20,725 nucleotides of DNA from Candidatus Zixiibacteriota bacterium. GTDB lineage: Bacteria; SM23-81. The notes under the pieces were generated by a model that was given only the letters and a program-made list of their open reading frames with translations, had not been told where the DNA came from and did no database searches. Numbering within the stretch: position 1 is the stretch's first letter; each line of letters begins with the position of its first letter. The stretch lies in the NCBI GenBank assembly GCA_030628225.1, contig DAOVRJ010000006.1, positions 1-20,725 on the forward strand. Reading direction: 5' to 3'. The position numbers were made by a program, and so were the translations under genes. This document shows positions 8,191 to 15,066 of the stretch, in pieces.

Positions 8191-9012
8191 TTACCGCTCC
8201 CAAGGCCTCCAGAGATCCCTCCAGCCCCGGGTCTCCTCGGCCATCTTATTCTGGGCTTCCCGAATCTCCGCCCAGGTCTTTGGCTTCTCATCTTTGTTCT
8301 CCGGCTCATACCTGCTCAACACTTCGCGCAGACCGGTATTGGCGATCACTCCCGTCAGGCTAACACACACAAACAGCAGCCCGGCAATGCTGATCACGCC
8401 GACCAGAAGAACTATGCCTACCAGCAGCGCCAAACAGAGAGAGTACCACAGGTTGTCCAGCACGACCAAAATGCTCCGCCGAAGAATCTCCTTTATGGAA
8501 AGGTCTTCCCGCACCAGAAAAGCAAGGGCGTAGATCTGCACAAGACACAACAAGAGATAAACCCAAACCATCAGCCCCGCAGCAACCGCGCCGGGAAAGG
8601 TGAGTTTCCCGGACAGATGCTCGTAGAAAAAGACGTTCAGGGCCAAGAGCAAAGCAGCCAGGCTGAAAAATAGCCACAGGCCCAGGGAGGGGCCAAATAG
8701 TTTTCGCAAAGCGGGGAAAAACTCCCTTGCCCCTGCCTCCTGGTAGTGAGCCCACCGGGCGGTTACAGACCACAGGGCAGCCGAGACCGGTGAGACCATC
8801 AGTTGCTGAACGCCAATCAAAGCGATCATAAATCCCAGAAGAACTCTCCCAGCTGTGATCTGGGTCCAGCCCACCGTTAACAACAGAACTGCTACCGCAA
8901 TCCATGGGAGACTGAGCAGTGACCAGAAGAGATTCAGCAGTATGCATCCGCCTAGATGATCGTAGGCATTCCAAAAAACCTTCCTGGCCATCTGACCCAC
9001 AGACCTCTTCAT
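8191..9012 (-). CDS. Polytopic membrane protein, YesL/DUF624-like
   Basis: This integral inner-membrane protein has about 273 residues and roughly six hydrophobic segments, near residues 20-50, 55-80, 100-125, 130-165, 185-215 and 215-235. The N-terminus (VFWNAYDHLGGCILLNLFW) and the 'SPVSAALW' stretch resemble the DUF624/YesL family, whose biochemical function is not established. The C-terminus is a charged cytoplasmic tail (KDEKPKTWAEIREAQNKMAEE). I chose the ATG at 9012 because AAGGAGAGAGG lies about 9 nt upstream; the in-frame ATG at 9039 lies before that site. It is the first gene of the leftward cluster and is served by a candidate promoter at 9092-9120. About 41 nt separate its stop from the acpS start. 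The family assignment is by resemblance only. Confidence 0.7.
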   Translation of the reverse strand: MKRSVGQMARKVFWNAYDHLGGCILLNLFWSLLSLPWIAVAVLLLTVGWTQITAGRVLLGFMIALIGVQQLMVSPVSAALWSVTARWAHYQEAGAREFFPALRKLFGPSLGLWLFFSLAALLLALNVFFYEHLSGKLTFPGAVAAGLMVWVYLLLCLVQIYALAFLVREDLSIKEILRRSILVVLDNLWYSLCLALLVGIVLLVGVISIAGLLFVCVSLTGVIANTGLREVLSRYEPENKDEKPKTWAEIREAQNKMAEETRGWRDLWRPWER

Positions 9013-9062
9013 GGAAAAGCACCTCTCTCCTTTCTGCATGTGGTATCGTTAACTGATTTTTC

Positions 9063-9091
9063 TTGACACCGTGGCGTTTTTTCGCTATGCT
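9063..9091 (+). promoter_or_regulatory. Sigma-70-like promoter for ECF module 1
   Basis: TTGACA at 9063-9068 (perfect -35) is followed by a 17-nt spacer and TATGCT at 9086-9091. The start point would be near 9098, about 30 nt before the ATG at 9128. This looks like a housekeeping promoter rather than an ECF-type one, so sigma factor 1 need not depend on itself for basal expression. Confidence 0.65.
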
Positions 9092-9120
9092 AAAATATTA
9101 ACTTCCCACTAAAAATGCAA
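9092..9120 (-). promoter_or_regulatory. Candidate sigma-70 promoter for the leftward cluster
   Basis: On the minus strand TTGCAT (9120-9115) is followed after 17 nt by TATTTT (9097-9092). The match to TTGACA/TATAAT is moderate. It would start transcription near 9085 toward the gene at 9012. Its -10 box directly abuts the -10 box of the rightward promoter at 9063-9091. Confidence 0.45.
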
Positions 9121-9127
9121 CTTTTTA

Positions 9128-9730
9128 ATGAAACTTCTCGTAAACAAAATGAAAATAGCCAAAGCAGGGAGAAAAAAGGTTCAGGATCTGATTCAACGGG
9201 CTCTCTCCGGAGACCAGGGAGCCTTCACTGAGCTGCTGGACAGACACAAGCGTCTCGCCTACCAATTGGCTCTGGGCATTGTCAAGAACCCGGCAGAGGC
9301 AGATGACTTGGTCCAGGAATCGTTCATTAAAGCCTTCAGATCTCTGTCCAGTTACAAACCGCAATTTGCTTTCACATCCTGGCTGTGCAAAATCGTCTAC
9401 AACCACTGTCTCGACCATCTCCGGCGACGAAAGATCAAGGCCGTCTCCCTGGATGAGCCGATACGCGGTCAAAAGGGAAACATCAAGAGGGAAATCCCCG
9501 ATTGGACACTCAACCCGGAACGGCTACTTATCCGCAAACAACGCATGATCTCCATCGATCTGGCCATCGACTCGCTGCCCCCTCACTACCGGCGCGTCAT
9601 CGTGCTTCGCCACAAGGAAGACCGCTCCTACGAGGAAATCTCCAACATTCTGGACATCCCCCTGGGAACCGTGAAGGCTCAGATATTTCGTGCCCGGGAA
9701 CTGCTCAAGAAAAAACTGAAGGGCATATAG
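9128..9730 (+). CDS. ECF-family RNA polymerase sigma factor (module 1)
   Basis: This alternative sigma factor of 200 residues directs RNA polymerase to a dedicated promoter set. Region 2 spans about 31-101: AFTELLDRHKRLAYQLA, then NPAEADDLVQESFIKAF (core-binding DDLVQE motif) and FTSWLCKIVYNHCLDHLRRRK (-10 recognition). A linker follows, and region 4 spans about 140-196: LPPHYRRVIVLRHKEDRSYEEIS, then PLGTVKAQIFRARELLKKKL, the helix-turn-helix for the -35 element. There is no C-terminal extension. No good ribosome site precedes either the ATG at 9128 or the in-frame ATG at 9149, so the start is uncertain by 7 codons. It heads a three-gene run with a DUF4097 protein and a bactofilin-like protein. 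No anti-sigma gene is adjacent. Confidence 0.93.
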   Translation: MKLLVNKMKIAKAGRKKVQDLIQRALSGDQGAFTELLDRHKRLAYQLALGIVKNPAEADDLVQESFIKAFRSLSSYKPQFAFTSWLCKIVYNHCLDHLRRRKIKAVSLDEPIRGQKGNIKREIPDWTLNPERLLIRKQRMISIDLAIDSLPPHYRRVIVLRHKEDRSYEEISNILDIPLGTVKAQIFRARELLKKKLKGI

Positions 9731-9752
9731 ATTCGGGCGAGGAGATGGTACC

Positions 9753-10844
9753 ATGACCAGAAGAGCGACAAAACGGGTTTTGGTCACATTTTTTCTTCTC
9801 TCGTCCCTGGCTTATCACTATCCTGCCTGGGCAAGTTCAAAAAAGGTATATACTTTCCCGCAGCAGAAAACGATCCTCCCGGCGCCCGCTGATTTGATCT
9901 CCGTCCAGAGCACCCAGGGGGACATACGCATCATAGGCGGGGACCGGCAACAGGTGATTATCCAGGCCACCAAGCGGGTCAAGGCTCGCACCCGAGAGGA
10001 AGCCGAGGAATGGGCTCAAAAGGTGAACATCATCATCGACGAAAGGGAGAAGGATCTTTTCATCGGGACCAAAAAGCCCCGGGAGTGGTCGGGATCGCTT
10101 CGCGACTTCCTCTCCAGCCTTCTGGAAAAAAAACCATCTGTGCGGGTGGACTTTGAGATCCGCGCGCCCCGGGAGATGAACATCCAGGCGGTTTCGGTCA
10201 GCGGGGACATATACATAGCCGGCATCAATGGTCAGGTGGAAGTTGATGTGGTCAGCGGCGATGTGGAGCTGGAGGAGATCGGCGGAAACGTAGCCGTCGA
10301 TGCCGTTAGCGGGGACATGTTCTTTCAGGACATCCGCGGGGATCTGGAAATCGACGCTGTTAGCGGCGACACGGAGATGGCGGACATCCGTGGCGATATA
10401 AACATCGATATAACCAGCGGGGACGTTTCCGGCAAACGCATCGAGGGCAAGTTGGCGGTGGATGCCACCAGCGGAGACGTATCTATCAAGGCTATTCGCG
10501 GCGACGTCAAGATCGATGTGACCAGCGGGGATATCACCATCTGCCAGAAGAGCGGTGACCTGTGGATCGACACCAGCAGCGGGGATGTGCTGGTGGAAAC
10601 CATTGTGGAAAAAGCTTGCCGATATGAGGTGGATACCTCCAGCGGGGAGATCATGTTACGCATCCCGGAGACCTCCTCCAGCACGGTAGATCTGCAAACC
10701 TCCGCGGGCAGAATTCATGTCAAGCTGCCCATGATCGTCGAGTCTGTCTCGCGTACCCATCTGCGCGGCACCCTGGGGTCTGGAGCGGCAGAAATTGTCC
10801 TGTCCACATCTGGAGGAGATATCGATCTGCTGCCCTTGGACTAA
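9753..10844 (+). CDS. Exported DUF4097 beta-solenoid protein (module 1)
   Basis: The protein of 363 residues has a signal peptide (hydrophobic stretch VLVTFFLLSSLAYHYPAWAS, cleavage near 27), so it should act in the periplasm or at the cell surface. Residues 35-145 form a charged N-terminal part. From residue 150 to the end there is a very regular repeat: seven units of exactly 18 residues, each starting SGD and following the pattern SGD-x5-I-x-G-x-(V/L/I)-x-(V/I)-D, and then two units of 21. This is the DUF4097 (adhesin-like beta-strand) architecture and predicts a right-handed beta-solenoid. DUF4097 proteins such as YvlB are linked to cell-envelope stress systems, but no catalytic role is known. 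The ribosome site GCGAGGAG ends 8 nt before the ATG. The sigma gene lies 22 nt upstream and the bactofilin-like gene 26 nt downstream. Confidence 0.88.
   Translation: MTRRATKRVLVTFFLLSSLAYHYPAWASSKKVYTFPQQKTILPAPADLISVQSTQGDIRIIGGDRQQVIIQATKRVKARTREEAEEWAQKVNIIIDEREKDLFIGTKKPREWSGSLRDFLSSLLEKKPSVRVDFEIRAPREMNIQAVSVSGDIYIAGINGQVEVDVVSGDVELEEIGGNVAVDAVSGDMFFQDIRGDLEIDAVSGDTEMADIRGDINIDITSGDVSGKRIEGKLAVDATSGDVSIKAIRGDVKIDVTSGDITICQKSGDLWIDTSSGDVLVETIVEKACRYEVDTSSGEIMLRIPETSSSTVDLQTSAGRIHVKLPMIVESVSRTHLRGTLGSGAAEIVLSTSGGDIDLLPLD
10200..10703 (+). repeat. 54-bp periodic coding repeat (18-residue solenoid units)
   Basis: SGD codons start at 10200, 10254, 10308, 10362, 10416, 10470, 10524 and 10578, an exact 54-bp period for seven units. 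Two 63-bp units follow. DNA identity between units is moderate, so selection on the protein fold rather than recent duplication seems to keep the period. Confidence 0.8.
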
Positions 10845-10870
10845 GTCTGTTTGCTGCAAGGAGCTTAACT

Positions 10871-12091
10871 ATGACAAGAAAACGCTACCGCCATTATATT
10901 CAAATCCTCAATAAGCTGATCATCTTATCTTTTGTGGGTCTGTTGACCGCCTGCGGGTTCAGTCCAACAGTCGCCCAGGAGGTGGACACGACCAGTCCTG
11001 AGCCGAAAAAACAAATCACAGTGGAGATAGAGATCGGGGATGAGGGCGTGATCGTGCGCGGCTCTGAGAACAAGAAAAGCAAAAAAGCTAAAATCGGCAT
11101 CATCATCGACGATGATAAAATTATGGTGGACGGCAGTAGCATCGGCATCCTTGATCTGGACAGCGCTTTGAAGTGCATCACCATCGATGGCGGAGGCATC
11201 GTCAAATTCGGCGAGGACCTCACTATTGAAGAGGACAAGACCCTGCAAGGCGACGTGGTCGCCCTCGGCGGGGACATCACCGTCCTGGGCACGGTAACCG
11301 GTGATGTGGTCGCCCTCGGCGGGGACATCACCGTCCTGGGCACGGTAGCCGGTGATGTGGTCATTCTGGGCGGAGATCTGTACATTAAATCGACGGGCAC
11401 CATCAAGGGCGATGCCGTCACCGTTATGGGGAAAGTCCATCAGGAACGGGGCGCTGAAATCCGCGGACAGCGCGTTGGGGTGCTGCCCATAAGCCTCAAA
11501 ATACTTTTCAGCATGTTTCTGGCATTTTCCATCATCATATCCTTGCTTCTGGTCATCTTGGCAGTTTTGCTTGCTCCGAAAAATGTAGACCGGATTTGTG
11601 AGGCCATCGAGTTAGACTCTTTAAAATCGGCACTTATCGGTATCGTCGCTGCCATTGTGTTCGTTCTGCTGATCATCACTGTCATCGGAATCCCGGTGGC
11701 GTTTATCGCCTATTTCGTGGCCGGCTTTATGGGATTTGCCGGAATCAGCTTGTTCATGGGAACTAAGCTCCACAAAGGCTCTGGCCTGAGCCTTAGTTCT
11801 CCATTGGCCAAATCCTTTGCCGGAGCCGTGCTTTTAGAGTTGGTATTTGTCCTGGCCTGGCTTTTTAATTTGGGCGGTGACGCTTTATCTCCTTTGTTCT
11901 GGCTTTTCCTACTCATCGGCTGCATTATCATCTCCGTGGCAAACCTCGTTGGTCTGGGAGCTGCTTTCTGGACTCGTTTCGGCAAACGATCTGTGGCCCC
12001 CATCCCGATTCCCGTTCAGCAGGCCCCACCACTGTCACCAAAACAGGATGAAGAGGACGAAGAAATACCAGAAGCTCCTGCGTCCAGTTAA
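10871..12091 (+). CDS. Bactofilin-like (polymer-forming repeat) lipoprotein/membrane protein (module 1)
   Basis: The protein has 406 residues. The N-terminus has a hydrophobic stretch ending LLTAC (Cys28), a good lipobox. Residues 50-115 form a charged, strand-rich part. Residues about 127-195 carry polymer-forming repeats: GDVVALGGDITVLGTVT, GDVVALGGDITVLGTVA, GDVVILGGDLYIKS and GDAVTVMGKV, like bactofilin-type beta-helices. Residues 200-375 contain four or five membrane segments (for example ISLLLVILAVLLAP, AAIVFVLLIITVIGIPVAFIAY and WLFLLIGCIIISVANLVGL). A Pro- and acid-rich tail ends in DEEDEEIPEAPASS. Such repeat-plus-membrane proteins are often annotated as polymer-forming cytoskeletal proteins. 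A lipoprotein anchor together with several membrane helices is unusual, and the first segment could instead be a plain membrane anchor. The ribosome site AAGGAG (10858-10863) is 7 nt before the ATG. A terminator follows at 12170. Confidence 0.82.
   Translation: MTRKRYRHYIQILNKLIILSFVGLLTACGFSPTVAQEVDTTSPEPKKQITVEIEIGDEGVIVRGSENKKSKKAKIGIIIDDDKIMVDGSSIGILDLDSALKCITIDGGGIVKFGEDLTIEEDKTLQGDVVALGGDITVLGTVTGDVVALGGDITVLGTVAGDVVILGGDLYIKSTGTIKGDAVTVMGKVHQERGAEIRGQRVGVLPISLKILFSMFLAFSIIISLLLVILAVLLAPKNVDRICEAIELDSLKSALIGIVAAIVFVLLIITVIGIPVAFIAYFVAGFMGFAGISLFMGTKLHKGSGLSLSSPLAKSFAGAVLLELVFVLAWLFNLGGDALSPLFWLFLLIGCIIISVANLVGLGAAFWTRFGKRSVAPIPIPVQQAPPLSPKQDEEDEEIPEAPASS
11255..11347 (+). repeat. 51-bp direct repeat with 42-bp identical core inside the bactofilin-like gene
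   Basis: Bases 11255-11296 and 11306-11347 are identical over 42 nt at a 51-bp offset and encode VVALGGDITVLGTV twice. A third, diverged unit follows. Complete identity at synonymous sites indicates a recent in-frame duplication, or possible expansion and contraction. Confidence 0.9.
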
Positions 12092-12169
12092 TGAACAGCC
12101 TTGTAGCCCAAAAGTGAATCACAGGGGTTTTCTCAAGGCAACGGCGAACTCCAAAATCTCAGCCAGCTC

Positions 12170-12202
12170 AACCCGACGCCCTTCCGGTGTCGGGTTTTTT
12201 TT
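12170..12202 (+). terminator. Intrinsic terminator closing module 1
   Basis: The arm AACCCGACGCC (12170-12180) pairs with GGTGTCGGGTT (12186-12196): 11 bp with one G-U pair and a 5-nt loop. A run of T extends to 12202. It lies about 80 nt after the stop of the bactofilin-like gene and separates the two sigma modules. Confidence 0.9.
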
Positions 12203-12220
12203 CAGCGACCTATTTTTGTG

Positions 12221-12250
12221 GCAACCTTTTCACCACTCTCACACGTCATA
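12221..12250 (+). promoter_or_regulatory. Candidate ECF-type promoter for module 2
   Basis: GCAACCTTTT at 12221-12230 resembles the AAC-containing -35 element of many ECF sigma factors. CGTCATA at 12244-12250 resembles the CGTC-type -10 element. The AAC-to-CGTC gap is 18 nt, at the long end of the usual range. The position just after the terminator and about 40 nt before the sigma-2 start fits an autoregulated sigma operon. I saw no second copy of this motif in the window. Confidence 0.5.
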
Positions 12251-12286
12251 TTTTACGGTTAGAGATTTACTCGGGGGGAATTGGGT

Positions 12287-12874
12287 TTGAAAAAAGAACC
12301 CGAAGACCGGGATCTGATCCTATGCAGACGATGCCAGCGAGGCGATATCCATGCTCTGGAGGAGCTTTACAAAAGGCATAAGGATAAGGTATATGCTATC
12401 GCCCTCCGGCTGACCAACAATGTGCAGGATGCCGAGGATATCGTTCAGGATGTTTTCGTTCAGGTCTATCGAAAAATCGGCGGTTTTCGTGAAGATGCAG
12501 CTTTTACTTCCTGGCTTTACCGCATCTCCACGAACATCTCCCTGAGCGCTCTCCGGCGCAAAAAGCGTCTGGCCAGCAAGCCGGCGGCCGAGGAAGTCCT
12601 GAGGGCAAACCTCAACCCCGGAGCTCAGCGCAGCAAGCTGCTGAGACCTTTTCTGGAGCAAGCCATCGCCTCTCTTCCGCCGAAATCTCGAATGGTCTTT
12701 ATCCTTCACGATGTCCAGGGGTTCCAGCACAACGAGATCGCCCAGATGCTAACCTGCTCGGAGGGAACCTCGAAATCTCAGCTGCACAAGGCCCGGGCTC
12801 AGTTGAGAAAACGTCTGCTCCCACGCCTGGACATGATCGCTTCCCTGACCCATGTCTCTGGGGAGGAACCATAG
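12287..12874 (+). CDS. ECF-family RNA polymerase sigma factor (module 2)
   Basis: This ECF sigma factor has about 195 residues. Region 2 (about 18-95) includes LEELYKRHKDKVYAIALRL, NVQDAEDIVQDVFVQVYRK and FTSWLYRISTNISLSALRRKKR. Region 4 (about 125-182) includes LPPKSRMVFILHDVQGFQHNEIAQML and SEGTSKSQLHKARAQLRKRL, a helix-turn-helix typical of RpoE-like factors. The start is probably the TTG at 12287, which is 8 nt after GGGGGG at 12273-12278; an in-frame TTG at 12281 is only 2 nt from that site. The stop TAG is followed directly by the GTG start of the anti-sigma gene, which indicates tight translational coupling and equal dosing. It clearly differs from sigma factor 1, so the two modules are not a recent duplication. 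Confidence 0.93.
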   Translation: MKKEPEDRDLILCRRCQRGDIHALEELYKRHKDKVYAIALRLTNNVQDAEDIVQDVFVQVYRKIGGFREDAAFTSWLYRISTNISLSALRRKKRLASKPAAEEVLRANLNPGAQRSKLLRPFLEQAIASLPPKSRMVFILHDVQGFQHNEIAQMLTCSEGTSKSQLHKARAQLRKRLLPRLDMIASLTHVSGEEP

Positions 12875-13546
12875 GTGCACTGCCGTAAAATTCAAGAATT
12901 GCTCTCCCCCTATTTGGACGGGGAGCTCAAGCCCACCCGGGCGGCAGCCGTGGAAAAACATCTCTTGGGCTGTGGGCAATGCCGAAAGGTCTTAGATGAC
13001 CTGCGCCTTATTCTCTCTGAGGCGGAAAGTCTGGTCCCGGCGCACCTGGCCAGCGATCTATGGCCATCCATTGAACATAGCATCCTGGCCCAGCCGACCA
13101 TCTCGACGGTCAAGCGCCCACGCCACGCCCCGTTGTCCGGATGGCGGCCCAGAATCGCCTGGGCACTGGCACTGGCCGGCACATTCCTCATCGTCTTTTC
13201 TCTCCTGCGAGACCGCTTTCCATCGCCCGGGCCTGACCTGCCACCCGCTCAGGATCGCGCTCAGCTCCTGGCCACGGCTCAATCCGACATCGATCTTGCC
13301 CGGGCACACTATCAGCATTCCGTATCCGCTTTAGAGCAAATCGTCGCCCATCGAGCCCATGAGATGGACGAGGATCACGCCCGTCTGTACCGTGAAAAAC
13401 TGGCCCATCTAGATAATAGCATCGACGATTGCACCATCGCTCTGCAGAAAAACTCATATAACATCGGGGCGCAACGCGCCCTCTTCGACGCCTATGATAG
13501 GAAAATATCAACGCTCCGAGAGATGGCCGTTTCGGCCGCATATTAA
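12875..13546 (+). CDS. Membrane-anchored zinc-finger (zf-HC2) anti-sigma factor
   Basis: This protein of 223 residues should hold sigma factor 2 inactive at the membrane. The N-terminal cytoplasmic domain has the zf-HC2 pattern Cys3, His29, Cys33, Cys36 (HLLGCGQC), with LLSPYLDGEL between as in RsrA- and ChrR-type anti-sigma domains. One membrane segment runs about 94-111 (IAWALALAGTFLIVFSLL). The outer part (about 125-223) is helical and partly coiled-coil-like (ARAHYQHSVSALEQIV ... REKLAHLDNSIDDC) and could be the signal-sensing part. The start is a GTG immediately after the sigma-2 stop, with GGGGAGG upstream. Release could be by proteolysis or by redox or zinc change; the sequence does not decide. 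Confidence 0.9.
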   Translation: MHCRKIQELLSPYLDGELKPTRAAAVEKHLLGCGQCRKVLDDLRLILSEAESLVPAHLASDLWPSIEHSILAQPTISTVKRPRHAPLSGWRPRIAWALALAGTFLIVFSLLRDRFPSPGPDLPPAQDRAQLLATAQSDIDLARAHYQHSVSALEQIVAHRAHEMDEDHARLYREKLAHLDNSIDDCTIALQKNSYNIGAQRALFDAYDRKISTLREMAVSAAY

Positions 13547-13556
13547 GCTCCGGGCC

Positions 13557-15047
13557 ATGGTTTTCTCACCGGCGACCTTCATCCCGCTGGTTATCCTGGC
13601 CCTGGCGGCCACCGTCTTCGCCCAACAGGCGGGGTCTCCGGCAACGGGGGATCTCTCTGTGTTCCGCGACAGCCGGTTTGTCCTTTTGCCCAGCGCCCAG
13701 GATCTGATGGATTCTCTCTGGCCAGCCGAAAAATACGGCCAGGAGGTCCCCCTGGAGACCTTCGGGCAGAGCTCCCGGCAGGCTATGCGACTTTACCAGA
13801 AGGCTCTGGGTCGATATTTAGAGGAACTGCCCTGTGTTCAGGGTGTAGACTTGACCTGGCATCGCTGGTGGGAAAATTTTGACCGGCAGCAGGAACATTA
13901 TTGGATGATGTGGCAGGCCCGCTTCGGCAAGCTGTTCGTGCATCACCTGCAGAGTATCTGGACGGACGCATACTCGCATCGCCTGGAAAAGACCATCTCC
14001 CTCTCCGAAAGGCCCACTTTCTCTCTGGCTCACGAGCACGGCGATGTGGCCATCACCGGCTCATCGAAAACGACCGTGCATCTGGTCGCTGAGATCAAGA
14101 TCATCGCCGCCTCCCGGGCCGATGCTCAAAAATACGCCCAACAGATCGACTTTGCGGTAACTCGGGAAAACTCTGTCCTGAAAACGACCGTTCTTCTGCC
14201 CGCCGCTCGCCCTGAAACTGTGCAGGGAGTTTCCATCGACCTGGATGTGGAATTGCCCCGGGACTGTCCTCTTCTGGTAGAAAGCTGCTTTGGCAACATT
14301 CGCGTTCTGGGCATGACCAAGGGGCTCAGAGCCAAAAGCAGCCACGGTTCTTTGGAGGTTCGTGAGTGCAAGGGAGACCTAGACCTGGCCAACCGGCAGG
14401 GACAGATCAAGGTCACGCAGGGAGAGGGCATCCTCCGTGTGGAGACCAGTTTTGATCCCATCTTCGTGGCTGAATTTCTGGGCGATGTGTTCGCCAGCAA
14501 CAAATTTGGTCCTGTGAGCATCGAGGGGGTCTGTGGATCGGTACAGATCGAGAACAGCGCCGGGCTCATCAGAACTGTCGATATCGACGGGGACGCAACA
14601 ATCAGCAATCGCCTGGGTCAGGTGGTAGTACAGGGAGTGGCCGGCGATCTTTCGGTGGATAATGCCGGTGCTCCGGTGAACATCGCCGGCGTGCTTGGCC
14701 AAACGTATATTGAGAGTAAACAGGGGAAGATATGCGCCGAAAAACTCCGCGGAGACGTGATAATTTTCAACCAAAATGGAGATATCGAACTGGCTCTGGA
14801 CGAGATACGCCAGAACCTTTATCGCCTGGACACCTCCTTTGGAGTCGTCCGGCTCAATTTCCCCCCCAGCCCCTCGGCCACCATTCGTGCCCAGACCTTC
14901 TGCGGCACCATCGACTCCGATTTCCCCCTGGAGATCACCCGGGTGGGGACCACCCAGATGGCTCGCGGCAAGCTCGGCCAGGGGAAAACCCTCATCCAGC
15001 TGGATGCCAAAAATTCGAACATCTATCTCATCTCCTCCAAGAGGTGA
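13557..15047 (+). CDS. Exported DUF4097-type beta-strand protein (module 2)
   Basis: The protein has 496 residues if started at the ATG at 13557, which begins a signal peptide (MVFSPATFIPLVILALAATVFAQQ). The frame is open back to 13494 inside the anti-sigma gene, but that start would place 21 polar residues before the signal. Residues 25-150 form a helical, Trp-rich part (WHRWWENF, WMMWQARF). From about 155 to the end it is a chain of short strands of the DUF4097 kind: LAHEHGDVAITG, FGNIRVLGM, SHGSLEVREC, KGDLDLANRQGQIKV and GDVIIFNQNGDIEL. Repeats are less regular than in the module 1 relative. It starts 11 nt after the anti-sigma stop and ends 19 nt before the PDZ gene, so all four genes are likely one transcript. 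It may be a target or partner of the sigma system; its function is not known. Confidence 0.82.
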   Translation: MVFSPATFIPLVILALAATVFAQQAGSPATGDLSVFRDSRFVLLPSAQDLMDSLWPAEKYGQEVPLETFGQSSRQAMRLYQKALGRYLEELPCVQGVDLTWHRWWENFDRQQEHYWMMWQARFGKLFVHHLQSIWTDAYSHRLEKTISLSERPTFSLAHEHGDVAITGSSKTTVHLVAEIKIIAASRADAQKYAQQIDFAVTRENSVLKTTVLLPAARPETVQGVSIDLDVELPRDCPLLVESCFGNIRVLGMTKGLRAKSSHGSLEVRECKGDLDLANRQGQIKVTQGEGILRVETSFDPIFVAEFLGDVFASNKFGPVSIEGVCGSVQIENSAGLIRTVDIDGDATISNRLGQVVVQGVAGDLSVDNAGAPVNIAGVLGQTYIESKQGKICAEKLRGDVIIFNQNGDIELALDEIRQNLYRLDTSFGVVRLNFPPSPSATIRAQTFCGTIDSDFPLEITRVGTTQMARGKLGQGKTLIQLDAKNSNIYLISSKR

Positions 15048-15066
15048 GGGAAAGGAGAACACTTTT

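Noticed and set aside
10900-11440. Two overlapping minus-strand frames with internal repeats opposite the bactofilin-like gene
   Set aside because: Their repeats are only the antisense reading of the 51-bp unit; there is no start signal.
14776-15066. Long N-terminal extension of the PDZ protein
   Set aside because: This part overlaps the DUF4097 gene in another frame and is Pro/Ser-rich shadow sequence. The ribosome site and signal peptide set the start at 15067.
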